Shown here: positions 15,860-24,266 of the stretch, in pieces
How the letters are laid out: the number at the start of each line of letters is the position of its first letter
Position numbering within the stretch: the stretch's first letter is position 1
NCBI GenBank assembly: GCA_040112665.1
Contig: CP157796.1
Span: 684,813-748,812 of the forward strand
DNA: 64,000 nucleotides
Origin: Oceanicaulis sp.
GTDB lineage: Bacteria > Pseudomonadota > Alphaproteobacteria > Caulobacterales > Maricaulaceae
Direction: 5' to 3'
The notes under the pieces: model-generated
Database searches by the model: none
Seen by the model: only the letters and a program-made list of their open reading frames with translations
What the model was told of the DNA's origin: nothing
Position numbers and translations under genes: made by a program

Positions 15860-17170
15860 GTGTCAGACGACCCATCGACGCCCCTCCCGGCGGCCGCGCC
15901 CGCCACAGCGCCGGGCGCGTTCCGCACACGCCCCGCCCAGTTCGAACGCGACGCCGCAGGCGACGGGGCGCGCGCCGAGGCCGCCGATGCGATCTTCGCA
16001 AAGCTCGGCCGCGACGGCGAGGTGCAGGCAGGGGACGTGCTGGCCGCGCTCGAACGCGCCGGGCTGTCGGCGAACGATCCGCGGCTTCAGGGCACGCGAA
16101 CGGCGCTGGCCGGCAAACGCGCGTTCGACCAGAAGGGCCTCGCCGAGGCCCTGCCCGCCGATGAGGCACGGCTTGTGCGCGCCGCCGTGCGCGGCGAGCT
16201 CGCCGCGGGCGATTTCCCCCGCTTCAGGGGCACGATCGAGAACCTGTTTCACTTCGCCGCCGGCGACACGAAGGGAAAGGTCGCAAGCTACATCCCTGAA
16301 CTCGCCAAGGCCGATCCCGACGCCTTCGCGCTGGGCTGCTGCACGATCGACGGCCAGCGTTTCGAGCTGGGGCTGAGAGAGGGCGACGAGACCCGCGCGT
16401 TCTGTCTTCAGTCCGCGATGAAGCCGCTGAACTACGCCCTCGCGCTGGAGCTTTCAGGCGAAGCGCTGGTGCACGCCCATGTCGGCCGCGAGCCGTCCGG
16501 CCAGGGCTTCAACGAAATCACGCTCGACCGGAAGGGCCGGCCCCACAATCCGATGATCAACGCCGGCGCGATCCTGACGAGCGCGCTAATCCGCCCCTCC
16601 TGCGGCATCGAAGAACGCTTCGATCTGATCAGGCGGCTCTGGCGCTCGGCGTCAGCGGGCGAGGCGCCGGGCTTCGACGAGGCGGTGTTCGAAAGCGAGC
16701 GCGCCCATGCCGACCGCAATTTCGCGCTGGCCTATTTCATGCGCGAGCACGGCTGCTTTCCGCCCGAAGCGGACATGCACGCGGCGCTCGAGCTTTATTT
16801 CCGCTGCTGCTCGCTGACCGTCGACGTGCGCCGGCTCGCCTGCGCGGCGGCGACGCTGGCCAATGGCGGGGTCTGCCCGGTCACCGAAAGACGGGTGGTG
16901 GGCCGGCAGAGCGTGAAGGCGGTGCTGTCGCTGATGCTCAGCTGCGGCATGTATGATTTTTCAGGCGAGTACGCCTTCACCGTCGGCCTGCCGGCCAAGT
17001 CCGGCGTCTCCGGCGCGCTGATGATCGTGGTGCCGGGCGTGGCCGGGTTCGCGCTCTACGCGCCGCGTCTGGGCGTTCAGGGCAATTCCCGGCGCGGGGT
17101 CGAGTTCTCCCGCCGTCTGGTGGAAGCTTTTCCCTGGCACGTCTACGCCCCGATCGTTCAGGGACCGTGA
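15860..17170 (+). CDS. glsA: Glutaminase with N-terminal EF-hand-like domain, eukaryotic GLS-like architecture
   Basis: The enzyme hydrolyses glutamine to glutamate and ammonia using a serine beta-lactamase-like fold. The catalytic SxxK is in FCLQSAMKPLNYALA (S185, K188). Other family motifs are VGREPSGQGFNEI, PHNPMINAGAI, and FALAYFMREHGCFPP. The C-terminal part has GLPAKSGVSGALM, followed by VVPGVAGFALYAPRLG. Residues about 25-110 form an extra helical domain (AADAIFAKLGRDGEVQAGDV, ERAGLSANDPRLQGTRTAL) that closely follows the EF-hand-like N-terminal domain of animal kidney-type and liver-type glutaminases. Ordinary bacterial GlsA proteins of about 310 residues lack it. The start is a GTG with no strong ribosome-binding site; the next in-frame ATG would remove part of the catalytic domain. 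No ankyrin repeats follow. Confidence 0.9.
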   Translation: MSDDPSTPLPAAAPATAPGAFRTRPAQFERDAAGDGARAEAADAIFAKLGRDGEVQAGDVLAALERAGLSANDPRLQGTRTALAGKRAFDQKGLAEALPADEARLVRAAVRGELAAGDFPRFRGTIENLFHFAAGDTKGKVASYIPELAKADPDAFALGCCTIDGQRFELGLREGDETRAFCLQSAMKPLNYALALELSGEALVHAHVGREPSGQGFNEITLDRKGRPHNPMINAGAILTSALIRPSCGIEERFDLIRRLWRSASAGEAPGFDEAVFESERAHADRNFALAYFMREHGCFPPEADMHAALELYFRCCSLTVDVRRLACAAATLANGGVCPVTERRVVGRQSVKAVLSLMLSCGMYDFSGEYAFTVGLPAKSGVSGALMIVVPGVAGFALYAPRLGVQGNSRRGVEFSRRLVEAFPWHVYAPIVQGP

Positions 17171-17177
17171 GGGCCGC

Positions 17178-17939
17178 TTACGCCTTCCAGCCCGAATGGA
17201 TCGCCGCGATGCCGCCGGACAGGTTCGTCACCTCGACCTTTAAAAAGCCCGCCTCTTCCAGCTCGGCCGCGAAGGCGGACTGGTGGGGGAAGCGGCGGAT
17301 GCTTTCCACCAGGTACTGATAGCTGTCGCGGTCCTTTGCGATCGCGCCGCCCAGGGCGGGGATCGCGTTGAAGCTCCACGCATCGTAGATCTTTTCGAGC
17401 GCGCGCGTGGTGGGCCGGGAGAATTCCAGGCAGACGAAGCGCCCGCCGGTCTTCAGGACCCGCCGCATGTCCTTGAGCGCCGCCATCCGGTCGGTGACGT
17501 TGCGGATGCCGAAGCCGATCATCACGCTGTCCGCGCAGGCGTCTTCGAACGGCAGGATCTCGGCGTTGGCGACCGCCCAGGACAGGCGCTCGCGCCGGCC
17601 GCGGCCGATTCCCGACAGCAGCATCTGCTCGTTGATGTCAGCGACCACCGCCTCGGCCTTTTCGGCCGCGCCGCGCCGTTTTCCCATCGCGTCGGCGCGA
17701 TCGAGGAAGGCGCGGGCGAGATCGCCCGTGCCGCCGGCCACGTCGATCAGCCGCGCGCCGGGGCGCGGGCCGGCCTTGGTGACGGCGATGTCCTTCCAGA
17801 CCCGATGCACCCCGAGGCTCATCAGGTCGTTCATCAGATCATAGCGCCGGGCGCTGGAATCGAAGACGCGGCGCACGAGGCCCTGCTTCTCCTCGCGCCG
17901 GACCTCGCGATAGCCGAAAGAGACGGTGTCCTTGCTCAT
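17178..17939 (-). CDS. ubiE: Ubiquinone/menaquinone biosynthesis C-methyltransferase UbiE
   Basis: UbiE methylates the quinone ring with S-adenosylmethionine. From the ATG at 17939 (MSKDTVSFGYREVRREEK) the product is 253 residues. It has the UbiE signature blocks VFDSSARRYDLMNDLMSLG and HRVWKD, then the SAM-binding loop RLIDVAGGTGDLARAF. These are followed by ADINEQML, NAEILPFEDACADSV and GFGIRNVTDRMAALKDMRRV, and the protein ends YNLSGGIAAIHSGWK-like (TNLSGGIAAIHSGWKA). An ATG three codons upstream is also possible. It converges with glsA with a seven-base gap. In related genomes ubiE is followed directly by ubiB; here other genes separate them. Confidence 0.95.
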   Translation of the reverse strand: MSKDTVSFGYREVRREEKQGLVRRVFDSSARRYDLMNDLMSLGVHRVWKDIAVTKAGPRPGARLIDVAGGTGDLARAFLDRADAMGKRRGAAEKAEAVVADINEQMLLSGIGRGRRERLSWAVANAEILPFEDACADSVMIGFGIRNVTDRMAALKDMRRVLKTGGRFVCLEFSRPTTRALEKIYDAWSFNAIPALGGAIAKDRDSYQYLVESIRRFPHQSAFAAELEEAGFLKVEVTNLSGGIAAIHSGWKA

Positions 17940-17982
17940 GGCGGGCAAGCTAAGCCGCGCGGGCGCGGAAGGCCAGCGCGTC

Positions 17983-18327
17983 TCAACGCCGCGTGCACTG
18001 CACGTCCCGGTCCATGTCCGGCCGCGACAGGGTGAGGCTTTCGCCTGCGATCTCTATGAAGAGTTCGGGATCGCCCGCCGCCTCGAAGCGCGCAGGCTCG
18101 CCCTCGCCCACCCGGTCGAGCTCGTAATCGGTACCGCCGAAGCGGATCTGCGCGCGCTCGGTCATGCGCTGGACCTCGATCTCGAAGCCGTTGCAGGCCC
18201 AGCTCTCCGCGTCGACGCCGGCGAACTCGCCCGTCGTACCCGCCGGCGGCGGATCGTCGTTCGGGGTCCGGTCGCTGCAGGCTGTGAGCGCGAGGGTGAA
18301 AACAGAAGCGGTCAGGATGAGGCGCAT
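17983..18327 (-). CDS. Small putative lipoprotein
   Basis: The 114-residue protein begins MRLILTASVFTLALTACSDR, a lipoprotein signal with the lipobox L-T-A-C. The mature part contains two further cysteines (ESWACNGFEIEVQ and RDVQCTRR near the C-terminus) that could form a disulfide in the periplasm. The remainder is a short beta-rich stretch (QIRFGGTDYELDRVGEG, ELFIEIAGESLTLSRP). This resembles small periplasmic inhibitor-like lipoproteins of unknown role, but I could not assign a family. It lies upstream of ubiE on the same strand. Confidence 0.6.
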   Translation of the reverse strand: MRLILTASVFTLALTACSDRTPNDDPPPAGTTGEFAGVDAESWACNGFEIEVQRMTERAQIRFGGTDYELDRVGEGEPARFEAAGDPELFIEIAGESLTLSRPDMDRDVQCTRR

Positions 18328-18369
18328 GGGGGGCTCCGGTCGGCGTCCGCGTGGTAACGCCCCGACCGG

Positions 18370-19002
18370 CTACGGGTTCACCGCATGCAGCCGGTGATCG
18401 CCCGCCTCGAAGCGCAGAAGCTCGAACCGGCCGCCGGCGCCTGGTTCGGGACGGTAGAAGGCCAGAAGCAGCCGGTCGCCGGGCGGTGCGAAGGCGGCGA
18501 GGCGGAAGGCGCAGGCTTCAGCGAGATTCATCCCGCCCAGATCGCGCGCGGGATCGTCCTCGGCGCATAGAAGCTTCAGACCGGCGCGGGCCTGGGCCAG
18601 CCGGTCGGCGGCGGCGCTGAGCGCGCGCCATCCGCCGCGCCAGCAGCATTCGGCCACGAAGGGCTGGTCCTTCATCTGGCCGAGATCGGTGGAATAGACG
18701 CGCCAGGCGATGTCGTAGACCGGATCGGCGCCGGCGCGGACCGCGCCCGCCTCCATCATCGCGGGAAACCGCCAGCGCGCCGCGATCTCGTGCACCGCGT
18801 CCGGCGTCGGGAAGCGCTCCAGAGCCTCTGAAAGGCCGTCACGCAAGGCCCGCGCGATCTGGTCGGTCCACGGATCGTCGCCTTCGGGGTAGAGCCCGGG
18901 CCGGTCGACGCCTGCGCGGCGCGCAGCGGTCTCTTCAATCGCGCGCACCACGAGGCTTGCGGGCGACAAGGCGCCGTCAGGGCTCGCGCCGTCGCGCGCC
19001 AT
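18370..19002 (-). CDS. Conserved-looking hypothetical protein, 210 residues
   Basis: The reading frame stays open far upstream, but the likely start is the ATG at 19002 (MARDGASPDGALSPASLVVR), which gives 210 residues and leaves a 42-base divergent gap to mutM. The product has no signal peptide or membrane segment and is rich in alanine and charged residues. Features are EETAARRAGVDRPGLYPEG, a tryptophan/tyrosine-rich core (YDIAWRVYSTDLGQM, FVAECCWRGGWRALS) and a C-terminal LLLAFYRPEPGAGGRFELLR. Codon use is like the neighbouring core genes. I do not recognise a family or function. Confidence 0.5.
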   Translation of the reverse strand: MARDGASPDGALSPASLVVRAIEETAARRAGVDRPGLYPEGDDPWTDQIARALRDGLSEALERFPTPDAVHEIAARWRFPAMMEAGAVRAGADPVYDIAWRVYSTDLGQMKDQPFVAECCWRGGWRALSAAADRLAQARAGLKLLCAEDDPARDLGGMNLAEACAFRLAAFAPPGDRLLLAFYRPEPGAGGRFELLRFEAGDHRLHAVNP

Positions 19003-19044
19003 CGCTAGATTTCCCCTCGACCGAAATCCATCCCGGAGAGGGTG

Positions 19045-19905
19045 ATGCCTGAACTGCCCGAAGTCGAGACCGTCCGCCGCGGATTGCGGCCGGCCATGGA
19101 CGGCCGTCGCATAATCGCCGCACGGACCAACCGGGCCGATCTGCGCTTCCCCTTTCCCGCAAGGTTCGCCGAGCGGCTGACCGGAGCGCGGGTCGAGCGG
19201 CTGGACCGGCGGGCGAAATATCTGCTGGTCCGGCTCGACACCGGCGAGACGCTGCTGATGCATCTGGGGATGAGCGGGCGGTTCACGATCACCGCAGACG
19301 ATCGCTCCCGCCAGCCCGGCGACTTCGTCTACGCGCCCGCGGCGAACCCCGCTCACGACCATGTCGTCTTCGACATGCAGGGCGGCGCGCAGGTCGTCTA
19401 TAACGATCCGCGGCGGTTCGGCTTCATGGACTTGTTTCCGACCGAGGCGCAGGACGCCAATAAATATCTCGCCGGTCTCGGGCCCGAGCCGGACTCCAAC
19501 CTGTTCTCCGCCGCACACCTGTCCGAAGCGTTCGCAGGCCGGAAGAGCCCGGTGAAGGCCGGCCTGCTCGACCAGTCGGTCGTGGCGGGGCTGGGAAACA
19601 TCTATGTCTGCGAGGCGCTGTGGCGGGCGCGGATCTCCCCCAGAAGGCTCTGCAATTCCGTGGCCGGCGCGCGCGCCGAGCGCCTCGCCCCTGCGGTGCG
19701 GGACGTCATCGCCGAGGCGATCGCGGCGGGCGGGTCGACCCTGCGCGACTATGCCGGCGCTGACGGCGCCATGGGCTATTTCCAGCACAGCTTCGACGTC
19801 TACGGCCGGGAAGGCGAGCCCTGCCGCCGCGAGGACGGCGGAGTGATCGCCCGCATCGTGCAGTCAGGCCGGTCGAGCTTTTTCTGCCCGCTCTGCCAGC
19901 GCTGA
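19045..19905 (+). CDS. mutM: Formamidopyrimidine-DNA glycosylase (MutM/Fpg)
   Basis: MutM excises 8-oxoguanine and cleaves the abasic strand. The start at 19045 leaves the catalytic N-terminal proline after methionine removal ([15 protein letters not shown]2 nucleophile, E3 general acid). The conserved lysine is in [12 protein letters not shown], and [19 protein letters not shown] and the H2TH segment [20 protein letters not shown] follow. The C-terminal zinc finger is unusual. It reads EPCRREDGG, then [11 protein letters not shown], so only three of the four zinc-binding cysteines are present; the second cysteine of the first CxxC pair is replaced. The product has 286 residues, normal length. 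It is the first gene of the plus-strand run leading to dnaA. Confidence 0.95.
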   Translation: MPELPEVETVRRGLRPAMDGRRIIAARTNRADLRFPFPARFAERLTGARVERLDRRAKYLLVRLDTGETLLMHLGMSGRFTITADDRSRQPGDFVYAPAANPAHDHVVFDMQGGAQVVYNDPRRFGFMDLFPTEAQDANKYLAGLGPEPDSNLFSAAHLSEAFAGRKSPVKAGLLDQSVVAGLGNIYVCEALWRARISPRRLCNSVAGARAERLAPAVRDVIAEAIAAGGSTLRDYAGADGAMGYFQHSFDVYGREGEPCRREDGGVIARIVQSGRSSFFCPLCQR

Positions 19906-19944
19906 GCGGGCACATGAAACCTTCGTAAGGCAGGTAAAGCACCC

Positions 19945-19969
19945 TTGACCTCACAGGTCCCGCTAAGTA
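19945..19969 (+). promoter_or_regulatory. Candidate Caulobacter-type housekeeping promoter upstream of the TraB/GumN gene
   Basis: TTGACC at 19945-19950 is followed by GCTAAGTA at 19962-19969. This fits the Caulobacter sigma-73 pattern TTGaCgS, 10-14 bases, GCTANAWC, with a 10-base gap counted from the seventh base of the -35. It lies 107 bases before the next start codon, in a 170-base intergenic region with no other feature I can name. Confidence 0.4.
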
Positions 19970-20075
19970 AATGTCCCTTTACATCGAGGCCCGGGCCGCA
20001 CCAATCGCCTGAAAGCTGTAACAATTCCGGTCCAGGCTGCGACTGACGCCATATTCGCAACCCGAGGGGAGAGAC

Positions 20076-21002
20076 ATGCTCGACCGTTTGAAATCCGCCG
20101 CCCTGCGCTCTGCAGCCGCGTTCGCCACGGCCGCCGCGCTCGCCGGCGCCGCTCAGGCCCAGACCGATTACGCCGCCATCGAGGCCGATCCGGCCCTGTG
20201 GGCGATCTCCGACGAGGACAACACCGTCTATCTGTTCGGCACGGTGCACATCCTGCCGCCGGAGCTGGACTGGAAGACCGACGAGATCCGCGCCGCGATC
20301 GACAGCGCCGACATCGTCTATTTCGAAGCCGACGCCACCTCCGAGGCGGCCCAGGCCGAAGCCCAGGCGCTGATCCCGCAGCTGGGGCTGAACGCGCCGG
20401 GCGTCACGCTGAGCTCGCTGATCAGCGAGGAGGCCAAGGAAGACATGGCGATCATCGCCGGCCGTCTCGGCGCCCCGGCCGAAGCGCTCGCCGCGCAGAT
20501 GGATCCGATGCAGCCCTGGCTCGCCTCGCTGACGCTCGCGGTGCTGCAGATCCAGGCCGGTGGTTACGACCCGCAATCGGGCGTCGAATACGCCATCGCC
20601 GACTATGTCGGCGAAGACGCCGAGTACGGCTATTTCGAGACCCTCGAGCAGCAGCTGCGCTTCTTCGCGGACATGCCGATGGAGATCCAGATCGCCGACT
20701 TCGAAGTCGGCGTCGCGCAGATGGTCGAAGACCCCGACATGCTGTCCGAACTCGTCCAGGCCTGGGCGGTCGGCGACATGGACACGGTCGACCGGCTGAT
20801 GAACGAGGGCATGCGCGACAGCTCCGAGGAGCTGTTCCAGACCCTGATCGTGCAGCGCAACGAGGACTGGATCCCGCAGATCGAAGCGGTGCTCGCGGGC
20901 GACCAGGACGCCTTCATCGCGGTGGGCGCGGGCCATATGCCCGGCGATCACGGCGTGATCGCGCTTCTCGAAGCGGCCGGCCACACGGTCGAGCGCCGCT
21001 AG
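20076..21002 (+). CDS. TraB/GumN family protein, exported
   Basis: The 308-residue product has a signal peptide (LRSAAAFATAAALAGAAQAQ, cleavage near residue 29). The mature protein matches the TraB/GumN family: LWAISDEDNTVYLFGTVHIL with the GxxH motif, DIVYFEADATSE, QPWLASLTLAVLQIQ, GVEYAIADY, and the C-terminal AVGAGHMPGDHGVIALLEA with the second conserved histidine. Family members are proposed to be metal-dependent proteases related to Tiki and erythromycin-esterase-like proteins; activity in bacteria is not established. The start is preceded by GAGGGGAGAG. It is located between mutM and the enoyl-CoA hydratase gene. Confidence 0.85.
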   Translation: MLDRLKSAALRSAAAFATAAALAGAAQAQTDYAAIEADPALWAISDEDNTVYLFGTVHILPPELDWKTDEIRAAIDSADIVYFEADATSEAAQAEAQALIPQLGLNAPGVTLSSLISEEAKEDMAIIAGRLGAPAEALAAQMDPMQPWLASLTLAVLQIQAGGYDPQSGVEYAIADYVGEDAEYGYFETLEQQLRFFADMPMEIQIADFEVGVAQMVEDPDMLSELVQAWAVGDMDTVDRLMNEGMRDSSEELFQTLIVQRNEDWIPQIEAVLAGDQDAFIAVGAGHMPGDHGVIALLEAAGHTVERR

Positions 21003-21152
21003 GCGGACGCATTTTTCGCGGACCGCAACAGGGCCCGCGCCGGGTGTCGACCCTGGCGCGGGCTTGTTGTATAGCGGCGCGCGTTTTTCGCTTCACTCCC
21101 CCGCGCGCGGCCGGTCAGGCCGGCGCGCCGAACATCACCGCGGAGGGCCCGC

Positions 21153-21929
21153 ATGGCCTACAACACCATCCAGACCAAGACCGAAGGCCGTGTCGGCGTC
21201 ATCACCCTCGATCGCCCCAAGGCGCTGAACGCGCTGTGCGACGAGCTGACCGGTGAACTCAGCGCCGCGCTCGCCGCCTTCGAGCGCGACGAGGAGATCG
21301 GCTGCGTGGTGATCACCGGCTCGGCGAAGGCCTTCGCCGCGGGCGCGGACATCAAGGAGCTGCAGGAGAAGGACTTCGTCTCGCTCTACAAGCGCGACCC
21401 GTTCGCGGAGACCTGGGAGAGCGTGGCGCGGTTCAGAAAGCCGATCATCGCGGCGGTGTCGGGCTATGCGCTCGGCGGCGGCTGCGAGATCGCGATGATG
21501 TGCGATTTCATCATCGCTTCCGAGACCGCCAAGTTCGGCCAGCCGGAGATCAATCTCGGCGTCATGCCGGGCGCGGGCGGCACCCAGCGCCTGCCGCGCG
21601 CGGTGGGCAAGGCCAAGGCGATGGATCTGTGCCTGACCGGCCGGATGATGAACGCCGAGGAAGCCGAGCGGGCGGGCCTGGTCGCCCGCATCGTGCCCGC
21701 CGACGAGCTGATGGACGTCGCCATGGAGGCGGCCTCCACCATCGCGTCGAAATCCCTGCCTGTGGCCATGATGACCAAGGAGGCGATCAACACCGCCTTC
21801 GAAACCGGCCTGGCTGAGGGCGTGCGCTTCGAGCGGCGCGTGTTCATGTCGCAATTCGCGCTGGAAGATCAGGCCGAGGGCATGGCCGCCTTCGCCGACA
21901 AGCGGGCGGCGCATTTCAAGCATCGCTAG
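21153..21929 (+). CDS. Enoyl-CoA hydratase (crotonase family)
   Basis: The 258-residue protein is a short-chain enoyl-CoA hydratase that would hydrate trans-2-enoyl-CoA in beta-oxidation. The CoA/oxyanion region is AFAAGADIKELQE and GYALGGGCEIAMMCD. The two catalytic glutamates expected in this family are the one before L-A in the first block region and the one in FGQPEINLGVMPGAGGTQRL. The C-terminal FMSQFALEDQAEGMAAFADK is typical of hydratases. GGAGGG precedes the ATG. It lies directly before rpsT, an arrangement also seen next to dnaA in Caulobacter relatives. Confidence 0.92.
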   Translation: MAYNTIQTKTEGRVGVITLDRPKALNALCDELTGELSAALAAFERDEEIGCVVITGSAKAFAAGADIKELQEKDFVSLYKRDPFAETWESVARFRKPIIAAVSGYALGGGCEIAMMCDFIIASETAKFGQPEINLGVMPGAGGTQRLPRAVGKAKAMDLCLTGRMMNAEEAERAGLVARIVPADELMDVAMEAASTIASKSLPVAMMTKEAINTAFETGLAEGVRFERRVFMSQFALEDQAEGMAAFADKRAAHFKHR

Positions 21930-21950
21930 GGGTTTCGCATCCCTTCGCGG

Positions 21951-21979
21951 TTGACGCCCGGTCCGCCCGGAGCTATACG
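21951..21979 (+). promoter_or_regulatory. Promoter of rpsT
   Basis: TTGACG (21951-21956) and TATACG (21974-21979) are separated by exactly 17 bases. The -10 is embedded in GCTATACG, which also matches the Caulobacter GCTANAWC pattern. The expected start of transcription is about 60 bases before the rpsT start codon. This is the best-matching housekeeping promoter in the window. Confidence 0.7.
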
Positions 21980-22050
21980 CCGCGCCTTACCGAATTTGCC
22001 GCCGGCGCCGTCAAGTGGGCCGCCGGCCAGTGAAGAGAGCATCAGGACCC

Positions 22051-22320
22051 ATGGCGAACACTCGCTCGGCGAAGAAGATGGCGCGCAAGATCGAGCGCCG
22101 CACCGCGCTCAACAAGGCCCGCCGCTCGCGGATGCGGACCTATGTGAAGAAGCTTCACGAGGCCGTCTCCGCCGGCGACCAGGACGCGGCCCGCACCGCG
22201 CTGCGCACTGCGGAGTCCGAGGTCATGAAGGCGGTCTCCGCCGGGGTCATCCACAAGAACACCGGGTCGCGGACGGTCTCCCGTCTCTCCGCCCGCGTGA
22301 AGTCGATGACGGCTCAGTAA
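22051..22320 (+). CDS. rpsT: 30S ribosomal protein S20
   Basis: The 89-residue basic protein starts [20 protein letters not shown], the standard S20 N-terminus, and continues with [19 protein letters not shown] and [20 protein letters not shown]20 binds 16S rRNA early in assembly of the small subunit. The ATG at 22051 is used rather than the upstream in-frame start because it gives the conserved family start. A strong promoter lies upstream and a terminator hairpin follows 30 bases after the stop. Confidence 0.97.
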   Translation: MANTRSAKKMARKIERRTALNKARRSRMRTYVKKLHEAVSAGDQDAARTALRTAESEVMKAVSAGVIHKNTGSRTVSRLSARVKSMTAQ

Positions 22321-22350
22321 AAAGTCGTCCAACCGCGGATAAAAAAATCA

Positions 22351-22382
22351 AGCGCTTCCGGCCCGACCGGGAGCGCTTTTTT
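22351..22382 (+). terminator. Rho-independent terminator of rpsT
   Basis: An 11-base-pair stem, AGCGCTTCCGG (22351-22361) with CCGGGAGCGCT (22367-22377), has one G-U type mismatch, a five-base loop and a run of six T at 22377-22382. Confidence 0.85.
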
Positions 22383-22473
22383 CTTGCCTTCATGACGCGG
22401 CTGCGACACCCGAAACGCCTTGTCCAGACAGGCCATCTGCGCCATTCTGGCACAGCGATGAGAGCGCTGTTCC

Positions 22474-22629
22474 GAGTCCGATTTCAAAGCGATTTTCAAG
22501 CCGAAAATGCGATGAAATTTTTCTCATCGCGCAAACGCCCGCGCGGCTTTGTGAATCCCTCTGTCAAGCGCGGAATCGGCGAATTTGCGTGGTTAATGGT
22601 GTTGATTCGCACGGGCGTGCGGCTAACCT
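22474..22629 (+). promoter_or_regulatory. dnaA control region with four GANTC sites and candidate promoter
   Basis: GANTC sites, targets of the CcrM methylase in Caulobacter relatives, occur at 22474 (GAGTC), 22553 (GAATC), 22573 (GAATC) and 22604 (GATTC). The last overlaps the -35 of a candidate promoter, TTGATT (22602-22607) with GCTAACCT (22622-22629), which fits the Caulobacter housekeeping pattern. Between them is a perfect inverted repeat CGCACG-GG-CGTGCG (22608-22621). The whole gap 22321-22779 holds this region and the rpsT terminator. I saw no perfect DnaA box (TTATCCACA), so there is no support for calling it the origin. Confidence 0.55.
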
Positions 22630-22779
22630 GTGGCCCTCGACGTTAGTCATCTCCATACGGACATAACAAAAGACCGGGGCGCCGGAGGTATGCGCTCAGC
22701 CGGATGGAGAAATTGCGTCCAAAAATCAGGATTTTGATCGCGGCGTCCATTGCCGCGGCGACAGGTTGAGGTTGGGGTC

Positions 22780-24246
22780 ATGGGGCATGAAGTCAGCGCT
22801 GCTGCGATCCGTTTTGACGAGGTTGCCATGAACGGGGGCCGCGGTGCGGTCGGGGTCTGGCGCGAAGTGCGCGCCACGCTTCGGCGTGAGTTCGGCGACA
22901 TCGTCTACGCATCCGAGATCGCACGGCTGCGCGTCGCCGAGGAGAACGGCCGGGTCTGCGTGATCTGTCCGAACGAGTTCAGCCGGTCCTGGGTCGAGGA
23001 TCATCTCGGCGCCCGGCTGCGCGCGCTCTGGGCGGCGGCCGAAGACACGCCGCGCGACATCGTCATCGCCACCGAAGCCGGCCTCGCCGCCGCGCTGCGC
23101 CCGGCGGTGTCGGCCGCTGCGGCCGCCGCCTCGCGGGTGCGCGGCGCGGACATGGCGCGCGACACGCTTCAGTCCGGCGCGGCGACCGCCGCGCTCGCCG
23201 GCGGCGAGCCGGTCGAGACGCGCGCCACGCGCTTCACCTTCGACACCTTCATGGTGGGCTCGGCGAACATCATGGCCGCCACCGCCGCGAAATCGATCGC
23301 CAGCGCCGGCGCGCCGCACTTCAACCCGGTCTTCTTCCACGGCGATTACGGCGTGGGCAAAACCCACCTGCTCGCCGCGATCGCCCATGCGGTGGAACTC
23401 GGGGAGTCCCGCCGCCGCGCGCTCTACCTGACCGCCGAGGAGTTCCTGAACGGCTTCCAGTCCGCGCTGCGCGCCCGCGACGTCCAGCCCTTCAAGGATC
23501 TGGTGCGCGACTGCGACGTGCTGTTGATCGACGACGTGCACTTCATCGCCGGCAAGACCGCAACCGAGCTCGAATTCCTTCAGACGATCAACGCGCTGGT
23601 CGCCGCCGACAAGCAGGTCGTGCTCGCCAGCCACTGCGCGCCGGCCGAGCTGAACTTCAACGACCGGCGTCTGCGCGACATCCTGTCGGGCGGCTTCGCC
23701 TGCCCGCTGGCCGGACCCGATCTCGACCTGCGGCGCAAGATCGTCGACTGCAAGATCGCCCAGGCCCGCGGCTTCTGGCCCGACCTGGACGTGCCCGAGA
23801 CGGTGCGCGACTTCCTGGCCGCCCGGGTGACCAGCTCGGCGCGCGAGCTCGAGGGCGTCCTCAACAACGTGATCGTGCGCACCGCCTTTCTGGGCCATCA
23901 GGTGACGCTGGACGCGGTCGAAGAGGCGCTGGGCGAGCTGCCCGTGCGCAGCGAGAAGCGCGTCACGGTCGACGACATCCAGAAGGCGACGGCGGCCTAT
24001 TTCGACATCGCGGTGGAGGACATCCTGTCCAAGCGCCGCACCAAGACCGTCGTCCGGCCGCGTCATATCGCGATGTATCTGGCCAAGACCATGACCACGC
24101 GTTCGCTGCCGGACATCGGCCGGCGCTTCGGCGGCCGCGACCACTCCACGGTGATCCACGCGGTCACCAAGATGACCGAACAGATGACCTCCGACGCCGC
24201 TCTGGCCGAGGACATCGAGGCCGTCCGCCGCCGTCTGCGCGGCTAA
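22780..24246 (+). CDS. dnaA: Chromosomal replication initiator DnaA
   Basis: DnaA binds and opens the replication origin and also acts as a transcription factor. From the ATG at 22780 the protein has 488 residues. The N-terminal domain (VWREVRATLRREFGDIVYAS) mediates DnaB/self interaction, and an alanine-rich linker follows. The AAA+ domain holds Walker A GDYGVGKTHL (about 188-197), Walker B DVLLIDDVHFIAGK (near 246), sensor and arginine-finger regions (DRRLRDILSGGF). Domain IV ends with the DNA-binding signature FGGRDHSTVIHAVTKM (about 449-464). GAGG precedes the ATG by nine bases; a TTG ten codons upstream lacks such a site, and an internal ATG at 22828 is possible. A terminator follows the gene. 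Confidence 0.96.
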   Translation: MGHEVSAAAIRFDEVAMNGGRGAVGVWREVRATLRREFGDIVYASEIARLRVAEENGRVCVICPNEFSRSWVEDHLGARLRALWAAAEDTPRDIVIATEAGLAAALRPAVSAAAAAASRVRGADMARDTLQSGAATAALAGGEPVETRATRFTFDTFMVGSANIMAATAAKSIASAGAPHFNPVFFHGDYGVGKTHLLAAIAHAVELGESRRRALYLTAEEFLNGFQSALRARDVQPFKDLVRDCDVLLIDDVHFIAGKTATELEFLQTINALVAADKQVVLASHCAPAELNFNDRRLRDILSGGFACPLAGPDLDLRRKIVDCKIAQARGFWPDLDVPETVRDFLAARVTSSARELEGVLNNVIVRTAFLGHQVTLDAVEEALGELPVRSEKRVTVDDIQKATAAYFDIAVEDILSKRRTKTVVRPRHIAMYLAKTMTTRSLPDIGRRFGGRDHSTVIHAVTKMTEQMTSDAALAEDIEAVRRRLRG

Positions 24247-24266
24247 TTCGCCCCCCCGAAAACGAG

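Noticed and set aside
22321..22779. Possible replication origin in the gap before dnaA
   Set aside because: No perfect DnaA box and no AT-rich repeat array were seen. In Caulobacter relatives the origin lies near hemE, which is not in the window. Only a promoter and terminator are supported.
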